Part shown: positions 18,669-27,347 of the stretch, in pieces
Layout of the letters: each line of letters begins with the position of its first letter
Position numbering within the stretch: position 1 is the stretch's first letter
NCBI GenBank assembly: GCA_002256205.1
Contig: NKIW01000004.1
Coordinates: 139,802-203,801, forward strand
Direction: 5' to 3'
From: Rhizobiales bacterium PAR1
GTDB lineage: Bacteria; Pseudomonadota; Alphaproteobacteria; Rhizobiales; Beijerinckiaceae
Length of the DNA stretch: 64,000 bases
Notes under the pieces: model-generated
What the model saw: only the letters and a program-made list of their open reading frames with translations
The model's database searches: none
Told to the model about the DNA's origin: nothing
Made by a program: the position numbers and the translations under genes

Positions 18669-20591
18669 TTATGCTCGCCCGAAAAGCCGTTCGAGGTCCT
18701 TGAGGCCGAGGGCGATATAGGTTGGGCGACCGTGGTTGCATTGGCCGGAGCCCGGCGTTGCTTCCATCTCCCGCAGGAGTGCATCCATCTCTTCGAGCTT
18801 CATCCGCCGCCCGGCGCGGATCGAATGGTGGCACGCGAAGGTCTTCAGCACGTAGTCATAGCGCGCCTCAAGGCTCTCCGAGCCGCCCCAATCATCGAGG
18901 CTTTCCGCCAGGTCTCGCACCAGCGCGACAATATCGCCGCCCGCCAGCGCAGCGGGCACCTCCTGCACGGCAATCGCACCGGGGCCAAAGGGTTCCACCA
19001 CGAGCCCAGCCTCCGCCAGAGGTTCAGCCAGATCGAGCAACCGGGCGATGATGCTCTCATCGAGATCGACAATCGCGGGGATGAGCAGTGGCTGGCGCGG
19101 CACAGAGCCGTGCGCGCGCGACTTCTTCAAGCGTTCATAGACAAGCCGCTCGTGCGCCGCGTGCTGATCGACGATGATCACACCGGCCTCGGTCTGCGCA
19201 AGAATATAGGTCTCGTGGAATTGCGCGCGGGCATAACCGAGGGGCGGAAAGGCTGCCTCCGCCGCCACGGGCTCGGGCGGCGCAACAGCCGGGCCTGACG
19301 CTTCCTGAAAGCCTTGGCTCGATTGGTAGGGCTGTGCGGCCGCACTCCGCTCCAGGGCAAGCGGCGCAGGTGCAGGATAGCCCGTCGGGAAGGCAAAGGA
19401 GAGCGGTCGCTCGGGAATATGCGTAATGCCATGCGCCTGAAGCCGCGAGAGCATTGCCGCGCCGCCGCGCGTCGAGGCATGATGGCCGGCGGAGGCCAGA
19501 GCATCGCGGATAGCCCCGATAATCAGGCCGCGCACAGCCTCGTTTTCACGAAAGCGCACCTCCAGCTTGGCGGGATGGACGTTCACATCCACCATCGCCG
19601 GATCGAGATCGAGAAACAGCGCAACCACCGGGTAGCGACCCGCCGTTATCGCATCGGCATAGGCCGCGCGGAGAGCGCCGATGAGCAACTTGTCGCGAAC
19701 GGGACGGCCGTTGACGAAGAGATACTGATCAAGTGCGCTGGCGCGATGGAAGGTCGGCACGGAAACGAGACCTGAAAGCCGCATCGGCCCGCGCTGGCCC
19801 GAAACTTCCGCTGCGTTCTCGCGGAAATCCGCCCCGAGAATACGGGCGATTCGGCGCGCGGCCCCCTCCTGATCCGCGGTTTCTGCAGGCAGATCGAGCC
19901 CCGAGAGATGATCGCCGGAAAGCATGAAGGCAATCCCCGGATTGGCCATCGCGAGGCGCTTGATGACCACCGCAGCGGCCTGCGCCTCGGCGCGGTCGCC
20001 CTTCAGGAACTTGAGGCGTGCGGGCGTCGCGTGGAACAGATCCTCGACCTCGATGCGCGTGCCGAAACCGAAAGCCGCCGGACGGATTGGTTCAACGCGA
20101 CCAGCATCGACGCGGATGAGATGGGCAGAGTTGTTGTTTTCGTACCCGCTCGCTCCGGACAATGCTCGTCCGCTCGCGGGGTCCTGCCCGGTCTCCTCCG
20201 GATGATCCCGGAGGGATTGCGCTAAGCGTACGTCCGGGGATCGGGAAGGGCGTGCGCGACTGGTGATCGTGAGCCGGGCCACCGCGCCGATGGAGGGCAG
20301 CGCCTCGCCGCGAAACCCCAGCGTCGAGACGTGTTCGAGATCACCGGTCGGAAGCTTGGAGGTCGCATGGCGTTCGATGGCGAGCGCGAGATCCTCCGGC
20401 CCCATGCCGATGCCGTCATCGGTGATGCGGATCAGCCGCCGTCCGCCCTGTTCGAGACGCACATCGATCTTGCGACTCCCCGCGTCAATGGCGTTTTCGA
20501 CGAGTTCCTTTACCGCCGCAGCGGGACGCTCGATCACCTCGCCGGCAGCGATCTGGTCAATCAGGACAGGGTCGAGGCGGCGAATGATCAT
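18669..20591 (-). CDS. mutL: DNA mismatch repair endonuclease MutL
   Basis: A 640-residue protein. The GHKL ATPase half has ENAIDAGS (32-39), DDGIGM (58-63) and LGFRGEALPSIG (91-102). A Pro/Ala-rich linker leads to the C-terminal dimerisation domain with DQHAAHERLVYE, which matches the DQHA(x)2E(x)4E metal-binding endonuclease motif, so this MutL nicks DNA itself and needs no MutH. Residues about 113-155, between the strand ending LTITSRA and HLIRVDAGR, are an in-frame insertion absent from the MutL proteins I can recall; its DNA is rich in palindromes. The rest of the domain is intact, so the gene is probably functional. Confidence 0.95.
   Translation of the reverse strand: MIIRRLDPVLIDQIAAGEVIERPAAAVKELVENAIDAGSRKIDVRLEQGGRRLIRITDDGIGMGPEDLALAIERHATSKLPTGDLEHVSTLGFRGEALPSIGAVARLTITSRARPSRSPDVRLAQSLRDHPEETGQDPASGRALSGASGYENNNSAHLIRVDAGRVEPIRPAAFGFGTRIEVEDLFHATPARLKFLKGDRAEAQAAAVVIKRLAMANPGIAFMLSGDHLSGLDLPAETADQEGAARRIARILGADFRENAAEVSGQRGPMRLSGLVSVPTFHRASALDQYLFVNGRPVRDKLLIGALRAAYADAITAGRYPVVALFLDLDPAMVDVNVHPAKLEVRFRENEAVRGLIIGAIRDALASAGHHASTRGGAAMLSRLQAHGITHIPERPLSFAFPTGYPAPAPLALERSAAAQPYQSSQGFQEASGPAVAPPEPVAAEAAFPPLGYARAQFHETYILAQTEAGVIIVDQHAAHERLVYERLKKSRAHGSVPRQPLLIPAIVDLDESIIARLLDLAEPLAEAGLVVEPFGPGAIAVQEVPAALAGGDIVALVRDLAESLDDWGGSESLEARYDYVLKTFACHHSIRAGRRMKLEEMDALLREMEATPGSGQCNHGRPTYIALGLKDLERLFGRA
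20127..20252 (-). repeat. Palindrome-rich in-frame insertion inside mutL
   Basis: This stretch encodes roughly residues 114-155 of MutL. It holds one hairpin with arms CCCGC (20145-20149) and GCGGG (20176-20180) plus an inner CGGAC/GTCCG pair (20156-20160, 20168-20172), and a second with perfect seven-base arms CCTCCGG (20195-20201) and CCGGAGG (20208-20214). The combination of in-frame insertion and strong palindromes recalls the Rickettsia palindromic elements. The exact borders are uncertain by several codons. Confidence 0.55.
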
Positions 20592-20636
20592 GCGTTGTTA
20601 TGGCGCGATTCGATGGCCACCGCAGCCCGAAAGCGC

Positions 20637-21179
20637 TCAGCCCGACTGCTTCTCACAGATCGCCTTGAGGCTTGCGAGCCCCGCCTCGAAATCCTTACCG
20701 ACCATCGCATCCATGTTCATGAACAGACACATCACGCGCGCCGGCAGCGGCTGCGGGCCGAACATTGCCCAAACGACTTCCGTGCCGGTACTGGTCGGCC
20801 GGAGCGTGAATTCGGCGGTATTCGTAGCCTTGAACGGCTTTTCGAAATCGAGCCGGAACACCACGCGGCTCGCCGGCGTTTCCTCGATGATCGTCATGGA
20901 ACCGGTGCCGACCTCACGATTGCCCTCCCAGCGGAAGCTGGCGCCCCGGCCGGCTGTCACTGCGCTGAACGTCGTTCTGGCGTTGGGGTCCTTCTTGGCC
21001 CAGGGCGACCACGCCTGCCAGACGACGAGATCGTTGATTTGCGCGAACACCAGATCCATCGGCGCGGCAATCACGTCCTTGCGCTCGATCCGGAAGCTGT
21101 TGGGCTTCTGCCACGCAATCAGAATGATGACGGCGAGCACAGCTAGAATGACAAACAGAATGATCGTTCCCGCACCCAT
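20637..21179 (-). CDS. SRPBCC family protein with N-terminal membrane anchor
   Basis: A 180-residue protein. I chose ATG at 21179, with GGAGG eight bases upstream; the frame is open to 21374 but that part lies inside typA. Residues 4-22 are a strongly hydrophobic helix (TIILFVILAVLAVIILIAW), then a START/Bet v 1-like ligand-binding domain (IERKDVIAAPMDLVFAQIND, WQAWSPWAKKDP). Polyketide cyclase-like SRPBCC proteins bind hydrophobic ligands; the ligand here is unknown. It lies behind the typA terminator and ahead of mutL on the same strand. Confidence 0.85.
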   Translation of the reverse strand: MGAGTIILFVILAVLAVIILIAWQKPNSFRIERKDVIAAPMDLVFAQINDLVVWQAWSPWAKKDPNARTTFSAVTAGRGASFRWEGNREVGTGSMTIIEETPASRVVFRLDFEKPFKATNTAEFTLRPTSTGTEVVWAMFGPQPLPARVMCLFMNMDAMVGKDFEAGLASLKAICEKQSG

Positions 21180-21197
21180 GACATGCCTCCGAAATGC

Positions 21198-21224
21198 AAA
21201 ACCCCGCGCTTTGGGGGCGCGGGG
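21198..21224 (-). terminator. Rho-independent terminator of typA
   Basis: On the minus strand CCCCGCGC and GCGCGGGG pair (21217-21224 with 21202-21209) around a seven-base loop and are followed by TTTT (21201-21198). It lies 30 bases after the typA stop. Confidence 0.8.
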
Positions 21225-21253
21225 TGAATTCGTAGCATAAAATGCGAGGGATA

Positions 21254-23080
21254 TCAGCCGGTAAGGGCTTCCTTGGATTTTTCCCAACGCTTGCGCTCGT
21301 TCGGATCGAGGTAGCGCTTGCGGAGGCGGATCGACTTCGGCGTCACCTCGACGAGTTCGTCGTCCTGAATCCACGCGAGCGCACGCTCGAGCGTCATCCG
21401 GATCGGCGGGGTGAGGCGCACGGCCTCATCCTTCGAGGTGGTGCGGATGTTGGTGAGCTTCTTGCCCTTGAGCACGTTCACTTCAAGGTCGTTGTCACGG
21501 GTATGGATGCCGATGATCATGCCCTGATAGACCTTAACGCCCGCGTCGATGATCATTGAGCCGCGATCTTCGAGGTTCCACATGGCATAGGCCACGCTCT
21601 CGCCGATGTCGTTCGAGATCAGAACGCCGTTATGGCGGCCGCCGATATCGCCTTTGTACGGCTCATAGGCCTTGAAGAGGCGGTTCATGATCGCGGTGCC
21701 GCGCGTATCGGTCAGGAGTTCGGACTGATAGCCGATGAGGCCACGCGTCGGCGCGTGGAAGACGAGGCGCAAGCGGTTGCCGCCCGACGGCTTCATCTCG
21801 ATCATCTCGGCCTTGCGCTCGGACATCTTCTGGACGACCGTGCCCGAGTATTCCTCATCCACGTCGATGACGACTTCCTCGACCGGCTCAAGCGTCTCGC
21901 CATCCTCGTTCGTCTCCATGACGACGCGCGGACGTGAAACGGCGATCTCGAAGCCTTCGCGGCGCATGGTTTCGATCAGGATCGCGAGCTGAAGTTCACC
22001 GCGGCCCGAGACGAAGAACGAATCCTTGTCCGCCGATTCCTCGATCTTGAGGGTCACGTTGCCCTCGCCTTCCTTGAAGAGGCGGTCGCGGATCATGCGC
22101 GAGGTGACCTTGTCGCCTTCCGTGCCTGCATAGGGGCTATCGTTGACGATGAAGGTCATGGTGACGGTCGGCGGGTCGATCGGCTGGGCCTGGATCGGCT
22201 CGGTGACCGACGGATCGCAGAACGTATCCGCCACGGTACCCTTCACGAGACCGGCGATCGAGACGATATCGCCCGCCACGCCTTCCTCGATCGGCTGACG
22301 CTCGATGCCGCGGAACGCGAGGATCTTCGAGACGCGACCGGTTTCGACAAGGTTACCCTTGCGGTCGAGCACCTTGATCTGCTGGTTCGGCTTCACCGAA
22401 CCCGAAGAAATCTTGCCGGTGATGATACGACCAAGGAACGGGTTGGCTTCGAGCAGCGTGCCGAGCATGCGGAACCCGCCCTCTTCGGTCGAGGCTTCCG
22501 GCACATGCTGGAGAACGAGGTCGAACAGCGGCGCGAGGCCTTCTTCCTGCGTCCCATCCGGCTTCAGGCTCATCCAGCCATTACGGCCCGACCCGTAGAG
22601 AATCGGGAAATCGAGCTGCTCGTCGGTCGCATCGAGCGCGGCGAAGAGGTCGAAAACTTCGTTGACGACTTCGGTGACGCGCGCATCCGGGCGGTCGACC
22701 TTGTTGATCGCGACGATCGGCTTGAGGCCGATCTTCAGCGCCTTGCCGACGACGAACTTGGTCTGCGGCATCGGTCCTTCAGCCGCGTCGACGAGAACGA
22801 TGGCCGAATCCACCATCGAGAGAATACGCTCGACCTCACCGCCGAAGTCGGCGTGGCCAGGCGTATCGACGATGTTGATACGAGTGTCCTTCCAGACAAC
22901 CGAGGTGGCCTTGGCAAGAATGGTAATACCGCGCTCTTTTTCGAGATCGTTCGAATCCATCACGCGTTCGATGATGCGCTGGTTATCACGGAAGGCGCCC
23001 GACTGGGCGAGGAGCTTGTCCACGAGGGTGGTTTTGCCGTGATCGACGTGCGCGATGATGGCGATATTGCGAAGGGCCAT
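21254..23080 (-). CDS. typA: Ribosome-associated translational GTPase TypA/BipA
   Basis: A 608-residue translational GTPase. MALRNIAIIAHVDHGKTTLVDKL holds the P-loop (residues 10-17), VDTPGHADFGGEVER the switch II region and NKVDRPDAR the guanine-specifying motif, followed by beta-barrel, EF-G-like and the TypA-specific C-terminal domains. It acts on ribosomes under stress and in 50S assembly. The frame is open 26 codons further upstream, but family members begin at the ATG at 23080. A good terminator follows. Confidence 0.96.
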   Translation of the reverse strand: MALRNIAIIAHVDHGKTTLVDKLLAQSGAFRDNQRIIERVMDSNDLEKERGITILAKATSVVWKDTRINIVDTPGHADFGGEVERILSMVDSAIVLVDAAEGPMPQTKFVVGKALKIGLKPIVAINKVDRPDARVTEVVNEVFDLFAALDATDEQLDFPILYGSGRNGWMSLKPDGTQEEGLAPLFDLVLQHVPEASTEEGGFRMLGTLLEANPFLGRIITGKISSGSVKPNQQIKVLDRKGNLVETGRVSKILAFRGIERQPIEEGVAGDIVSIAGLVKGTVADTFCDPSVTEPIQAQPIDPPTVTMTFIVNDSPYAGTEGDKVTSRMIRDRLFKEGEGNVTLKIEESADKDSFFVSGRGELQLAILIETMRREGFEIAVSRPRVVMETNEDGETLEPVEEVVIDVDEEYSGTVVQKMSERKAEMIEMKPSGGNRLRLVFHAPTRGLIGYQSELLTDTRGTAIMNRLFKAYEPYKGDIGGRHNGVLISNDIGESVAYAMWNLEDRGSMIIDAGVKVYQGMIIGIHTRDNDLEVNVLKGKKLTNIRTTSKDEAVRLTPPIRMTLERALAWIQDDELVEVTPKSIRLRKRYLDPNERKRWEKSKEALTG

Positions 23081-23300
23081 GAGAAACTGTCCGAGAAGCG
23101 AGGGCGCGAATAAGGCAACGGCACGTATCAAGCCGCTGCCAAGCCGTCTTGAAGCCAAGCCGTCTTGATGAAGCGAATTCTTTGGTGTTGCAGCGCAGTA
23201 AACGTTTTAGGCGTCCGGGGCAAGGGCAGAGCGCACCCCAAATTGCGGGACTTGCACTGAAATGCTGAAAAACACCCGGGAATTTCCTCCCAAATGGTGC

Positions 23301-24587
23301 CTAGCCAAAGCTCATGCGCCGCTCGGTTTGCATCTGCTTGAACTCGTCGAGCAGGAAACGGATGGTGGCGATCCGGTCTGCGTCCGGCTCGTTGATCACC
23401 ATAGCCTGTACGAGGTCGGAATGCACGGCATCCGCCCGGCGGCAGATCTCGTCGAACTCCGCGCGGGTCTGTGCCGAGCGGGTCGCCTGAATGAGATCAA
23501 CAAGATCGCGAAGCTCCTTGTCAACATCGATCGGTGGGCGACCACCATTGCTCACCCGCGCCCAGATCGCGGCCCAGATCGAGCCGACAATCGAAGCGCC
23601 CATGATGCCAAGATAGATCCAGTCGCCATAGCGCTCGAAGAAGGTTTTCGTCTCCCCCTCGACATAAGCAATGGTGCCGGGGTGGATCGGCAATTTGGCG
23701 CCGCGATCCTCGGCTGAAGGCAATTCGATATCGTTCGCCGCCGGGGTTTCCGCCGCAAGGCTCAGGCGCAGCGTGAACAGGAGTCGGGTCAATTCGCTGA
23801 TGGTTCCCTCGTCGAGTGTGCGCTGGGCGACCAGGCGATAGACGACGCCAAGCGTTGTGATTTCCTCGTCGGGACGAGGGGGGTCGCCGCCGAAAGCGCC
23901 GCGGACAATCTCCACGGTATCGAAGGCTGGATATTGCTCAATGATCGCATCGGCCTCGGCGATAGGCAGAATGCCGACCTCCTTGCCCTCGACCTTCGGG
24001 AAGCCCTGAAAGGCGGCGCGCGCCATGCGGTCGGAGGCCGGCGCGACGACAAACACTGCGTCAAGCTTGCCATCATGCACCGCCTGCGAAATTTCGGAGA
24101 GGCTGCCGCGCATGACATCGAGTTCCGACGCGCGGACGTTATAATGGCTCAGAATACGATCAAGAACGATGTCATTGGCGGGGCGCATCGAAAGCGCACC
24201 GACGATCTTGCCCCTGAGATCGCTGATCTTGTCGATCTTCGAGCCGGGCCGCGTGATGAAATAGACCCAATCGCGACGCATGAAGGCGACGGTCGCCGCC
24301 TGTTCCGGAAGGGCGATATCGGTCCGGACGATGGCAAGATCGGCCTTCTTGCTCTCGAACATCTTCGCGCTGGCGGCTGTTCCCTCTGTCGGGATCAGCC
24401 GGAGCCGGATATTCGCATTTTCACGCTTCAGCGCTTGCAGGAGGGCAACCGTGACGCGGAGTTCAGGGCCGCCAATCGGTCCCACCGCTATCGTCAAGAT
24501 CTTCGGCATAAACAGGAAATACGCGAGAAACGCCGCGACAGCGAGCCCGACCAACCCTGCCGCGATGATCTTGAGCGTCTTGTGCAT
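23301..24587 (-). CDS. TAXI family TRAP-type solute-binding protein, membrane-tethered, orphan
   Basis: A 428-residue protein. Residues 8-28 are a hydrophobic helix that may be an uncleaved anchor, followed by a TAXI-type binding domain (TIAVGPIGGPELRVTVALLQAL, DLRGKIVGAL, IHPGTIAYVEG). A second hydrophobic helix near residue 325 (IYLGIMGASIVGSIWAAIWA) is followed by about 85 charged, helical residues that would lie in the cytoplasm. TAXI proteins usually feed a TRAP permease, but no DctQ/DctM-like gene is adjacent. This two-helix form with a cytoplasmic tail looks more like a sensor or a regulator than a normal periplasmic binding protein; that is inference. Confidence 0.85.
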   Translation of the reverse strand: MHKTLKIIAAGLVGLAVAAFLAYFLFMPKILTIAVGPIGGPELRVTVALLQALKRENANIRLRLIPTEGTAASAKMFESKKADLAIVRTDIALPEQAATVAFMRRDWVYFITRPGSKIDKISDLRGKIVGALSMRPANDIVLDRILSHYNVRASELDVMRGSLSEISQAVHDGKLDAVFVVAPASDRMARAAFQGFPKVEGKEVGILPIAEADAIIEQYPAFDTVEIVRGAFGGDPPRPDEEITTLGVVYRLVAQRTLDEGTISELTRLLFTLRLSLAAETPAANDIELPSAEDRGAKLPIHPGTIAYVEGETKTFFERYGDWIYLGIMGASIVGSIWAAIWARVSNGGRPPIDVDKELRDLVDLIQATRSAQTRAEFDEICRRADAVHSDLVQAMVINEPDADRIATIRFLLDEFKQMQTERRMSFG

Positions 24588-24760
24588 CCCGGTTCGCCTT
24601 CCTTGCCGCGCATGGGGCGCATTATGGCACCTTCATGCGCGGGATTGCGGCGGCTTCGTGACCTCTTGTACCAGAAACCCTCACAAAAGTGCGGGCGCCC
24701 TCCGGTCTTTCATCGGCCTCGGGGTCGACCTGTCGATCAATCCCGAGGCCGATGATTTTA

Positions 24761-25990
24761 TCAGGTAGCGCGCGCCTTGCGCATGGCAAGGGTGCGCAGC
24801 CGCAGGGCGTTCAGCTTGATGAAGCCTTGCGCATCGCGATGATCATAGGCCACCGCACCTTCCTCGAAGGTCACGAGTTCCTGATCGTAGAGCGAATAGG
24901 GGCTCTCGCGACCTATGATCGTCACGTTGCCCTTGTAGAGCTTCACCCGGACGCGGCCCGTGACCATCTCCTGGCTCTTGTCGCAGAGCGCCTGGATCAT
25001 CTCGCGCTCCGGCGTGAACCAGAACCCGTAATAGACGAGTTCGGCATAGCGCGGCATCAGCGATTCCTTGAGGTGCATCGCCTCGCGATCCATCGTGATG
25101 GACTCAATACCGCGATGCGCCTGAATGAGGATGGTGCCGCCCGGTGTCTCGTAAACGCCGCGCGACTTCATGCCGACGAAGCGGTTTTCGACAAGATCGA
25201 GGCGGCCAATGCCATTCGCCTTGCCGAGTTCGTTGAGCTTGGTCAGCAGCGTCGCTGGCGACATTTTCACGCCGTCGATGGCAACGGCATCCCCCTTTTC
25301 AAAATCGATGGAGATGACGGTCGCCTTGTCGGGCGCAGCCTCGGGCGCAATCGTGCGCATATAGACCATTTCCGGTGCTTCGACTGCCGGATCTTCCAGC
25401 ACCTTGCCTTCAGACGACGAGTGCAGGAGGTTCGCATCGACCGAGAACGGCGCTTCGCCGTACTTGTCCTTGGCGATCGGGATCTGGTGCTGCTCCGCGA
25501 AGGCGATCAGCTTGGTGCGGGAGGAAAGGTCCCACTCACGCCAAGGGGCGATGATCTTGATGTTGGGTTCGAGCGCGTAATAGGTCAGCTCGAAGCGGAC
25601 CTGATCGTTGCCCTTGCCGGTCGCGCCATGACACACAGTGTCCGCGCCCATCTGGCGGGCGATCTCGATCTGGCGCTTGGCGATCAGCGGGCGCGCGATC
25701 GAAGTGCCGAGGAGATACTGGCCCTCATAGAGCGCGTTCATGCGGAACATCGGGAAGACGAAATCGCGGGTGAATTCCTCGCGCAGGTCGTCCATGAAAA
25801 TGTTTTCCGGCTTGATGCCGAGCAGTTCGGCCTTCTTGCGCGCCGGTTCCAGCTCCTCGCCCTGCCCGAGGTCGGCGGTGAAGGTGATGACCTCGCAATT
25901 ATAGGTCGTCTGGAGCCATTTCAGGATGACAGAGGTATCAAGACCGCCCGAATAGGCGAGGACGACTTTTCTGGTTTCGCTTTTTGCCAT
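24761..25990 (-). CDS. argG: Argininosuccinate synthase
   Basis: A 409-residue enzyme that joins citrulline and aspartate using ATP in arginine synthesis. [19 protein letters not shown] holds the PP-motif for ATP (residues 8-26), and [30 protein letters not shown] are family segments. ATG at 25990 is the family start; the frame runs 12 codons further upstream. Divergent from the ThiF-like gene; no other arginine gene is in the window. Confidence 0.97.
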   Translation of the reverse strand: MAKSETRKVVLAYSGGLDTSVILKWLQTTYNCEVITFTADLGQGEELEPARKKAELLGIKPENIFMDDLREEFTRDFVFPMFRMNALYEGQYLLGTSIARPLIAKRQIEIARQMGADTVCHGATGKGNDQVRFELTYYALEPNIKIIAPWREWDLSSRTKLIAFAEQHQIPIAKDKYGEAPFSVDANLLHSSSEGKVLEDPAVEAPEMVYMRTIAPEAAPDKATVISIDFEKGDAVAIDGVKMSPATLLTKLNELGKANGIGRLDLVENRFVGMKSRGVYETPGGTILIQAHRGIESITMDREAMHLKESLMPRYAELVYYGFWFTPEREMIQALCDKSQEMVTGRVRVKLYKGNVTIIGRESPYSLYDQELVTFEEGAVAYDHRDAQGFIKLNALRLRTLAMRKARAT

Positions 25991-26139
25991 GTCACTTGCT
26001 TCCGATGAGAGCGATGCCGGTCGCATCGCCTTGTCAGGTTTGAAATGGGCAACGCCTACCGCATTGCCTTGCCGAGGTTCTGGGAGGTTCTATAAGGGGA
26101 AAAGAGGGCGGCGCAAGCCGACGAAATCAAAGATCAGCC

Positions 26140-26883
26140 ATGCTCACCCCGGATGAACTCTCCCGCTTCGCGCGCCATATCGTGCTCCGGCATATCGGCG
26201 GGCCAGGACAGCAGCGTTTGCGCGCGGCTAAAGTGCTGGTGGTGGGCGCTGGCGGGCTGGGTTCGCCCCTCCTGCTATACCTCGCTGCGGCAGGCGTCGG
26301 CACGCTTGGCATTGTCGATGACGATACGGTTGCGCTCTCGAATTTACAGCGGCAGGTGATCCACGGCGTAACCGATATCGGACGCTCCAAGGTGGACAGT
26401 GCCAGTGATGCCATCCATCGGCTTGATCCCGGGATCAAGGTCGTCGTGCATCCTCTGCGTCTTGATGCCGGGAATGCCGCTATGCTTGTTGCCAACTATG
26501 ATGTTCTCGCCGATGGCTCGGATAACTTCGATACCCGCTATCTTCTCGCCGAGGTGTGCGAAGCAGCGCAGAAGCCGCTGGTGCATGCCGCCGTGAATGA
26601 GTTTCATGGCGCGGTGACGGTGCTCTGCCCGTGGAAGGCTGCGCCTGATGGCAGGCTCAACCCGCGCTACGCCGATCTTTACCCCGAAAAGCCACCGGCG
26701 GATGCCATTCCCACCTGCGCGCAGGCTGGCGTGCTCGGTGCGTTGGTCGGGCTTGTTGGCTCGCTGCAAGCCATCGAGGTGATCCGGCAGATCACGCCCT
26801 TCGGCACATCGCTCGTCGGCAAGCTGCTGATGATTGATGCGCTCGACATGCGCTTCGAAACCATCGAATACGGCAGGGATTAG
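26140..26883 (+). CDS. HesA/MoeB/ThiF family E1-like adenylyltransferase
   Basis: A 247-residue E1-like enzyme. Residues 31-60 form the ATP-binding fold (VLVVGAGGLGSP, then IVDDD), Arg71 and Lys84 lie in the NLQRQVIH and GRSKVDSA segments, and Cys192 in PTCAQAGVLG is the candidate catalytic cysteine. Unlike typical MoeB, the two CxxC zinc pairs are missing: the first is replaced around residues 172-180 by LNPRYADLY and there is no second pair. It should adenylate the C-terminal glycine of a ubiquitin-like sulfur carrier (MoaD or ThiS), but no such carrier is adjacent, so its partner is unknown. Confidence 0.88.
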   Translation: MLTPDELSRFARHIVLRHIGGPGQQRLRAAKVLVVGAGGLGSPLLLYLAAAGVGTLGIVDDDTVALSNLQRQVIHGVTDIGRSKVDSASDAIHRLDPGIKVVVHPLRLDAGNAAMLVANYDVLADGSDNFDTRYLLAEVCEAAQKPLVHAAVNEFHGAVTVLCPWKAAPDGRLNPRYADLYPEKPPADAIPTCAQAGVLGALVGLVGSLQAIEVIRQITPFGTSLVGKLLMIDALDMRFETIEYGRD

Positions 26884-26901
26884 CGCATCCGCTTTTCCTG
26901 A

Positions 26902-27324
26902 TTAACGCCGCCGCTTCCGACGGCCGCCAGCCGTGTTCGAAGCGCTGTAACCGCTCTTTACCGCCGCCCAAGGGTCGATCACCGCACTGGTGCGATGCTC
27001 GCCACGCCGCGTGATCGAAATGCCCTGCCCGCCATCCGGATCAGGCGCAGAAGGCGAAAAACGGCTCCGCCGCGAATAGCTCCCTGCCCCACGGCCACGC
27101 CCCCGCACGGTTGCTTCCGGATCTCCCCCCTTGGCACCGGGCGCATGTACCTTCTTCTGCGGGCCTTGCTTGGCGAGGCACTCGTTATAGGCAAAAGCGT
27201 TGGTAATGCTCTCGCAATTGGCGCTGGCGGCTTGCGTTCCCGCCAGCAGAGCGGCGCTGATCAGCGCGCACCCCATCATCAACCCCCGAAGTGTCGATAA
27301 GCCAGACATCTGTCGCATCTTCAC
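26902..27324 (-). CDS. Small secreted basic protein, unknown function
   Basis: A 140-residue protein with an N-terminal signal peptide (GLMMGCALISAALLAGTQAASA, probable cleavage after ASA near residue 35). The mature part opens NCESITNAFAYNECLAKQGP with two cysteines that may pair, then is strongly basic and low complexity (GRGRGAGSYSRRSR) and ends GGRRKRRR. Similar short periplasmic proteins with a NxFAYNxCLAKQGP segment occur in Hyphomicrobiales; I know no function. It lies between the ThiF-like gene (convergent) and pheT (same strand, upstream). Confidence 0.75.
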   Translation of the reverse strand: MKMRQMSGLSTLRGLMMGCALISAALLAGTQAASANCESITNAFAYNECLAKQGPQKKVHAPGAKGGDPEATVRGRGRGAGSYSRRSRFSPSAPDPDGGQGISITRRGEHRTSAVIDPWAAVKSGYSASNTAGGRRKRRR

Positions 27325-27347
27325 GTCGATCCATTCTCTACGCGGGA

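Noticed and set aside
15622-18834. Long minus-strand frames opposite rluB and rsmD
   Set aside because: Shadows of the repetitive Arg/Gly-rich coding sequence; Ala/Thr/Arg runs without domains.
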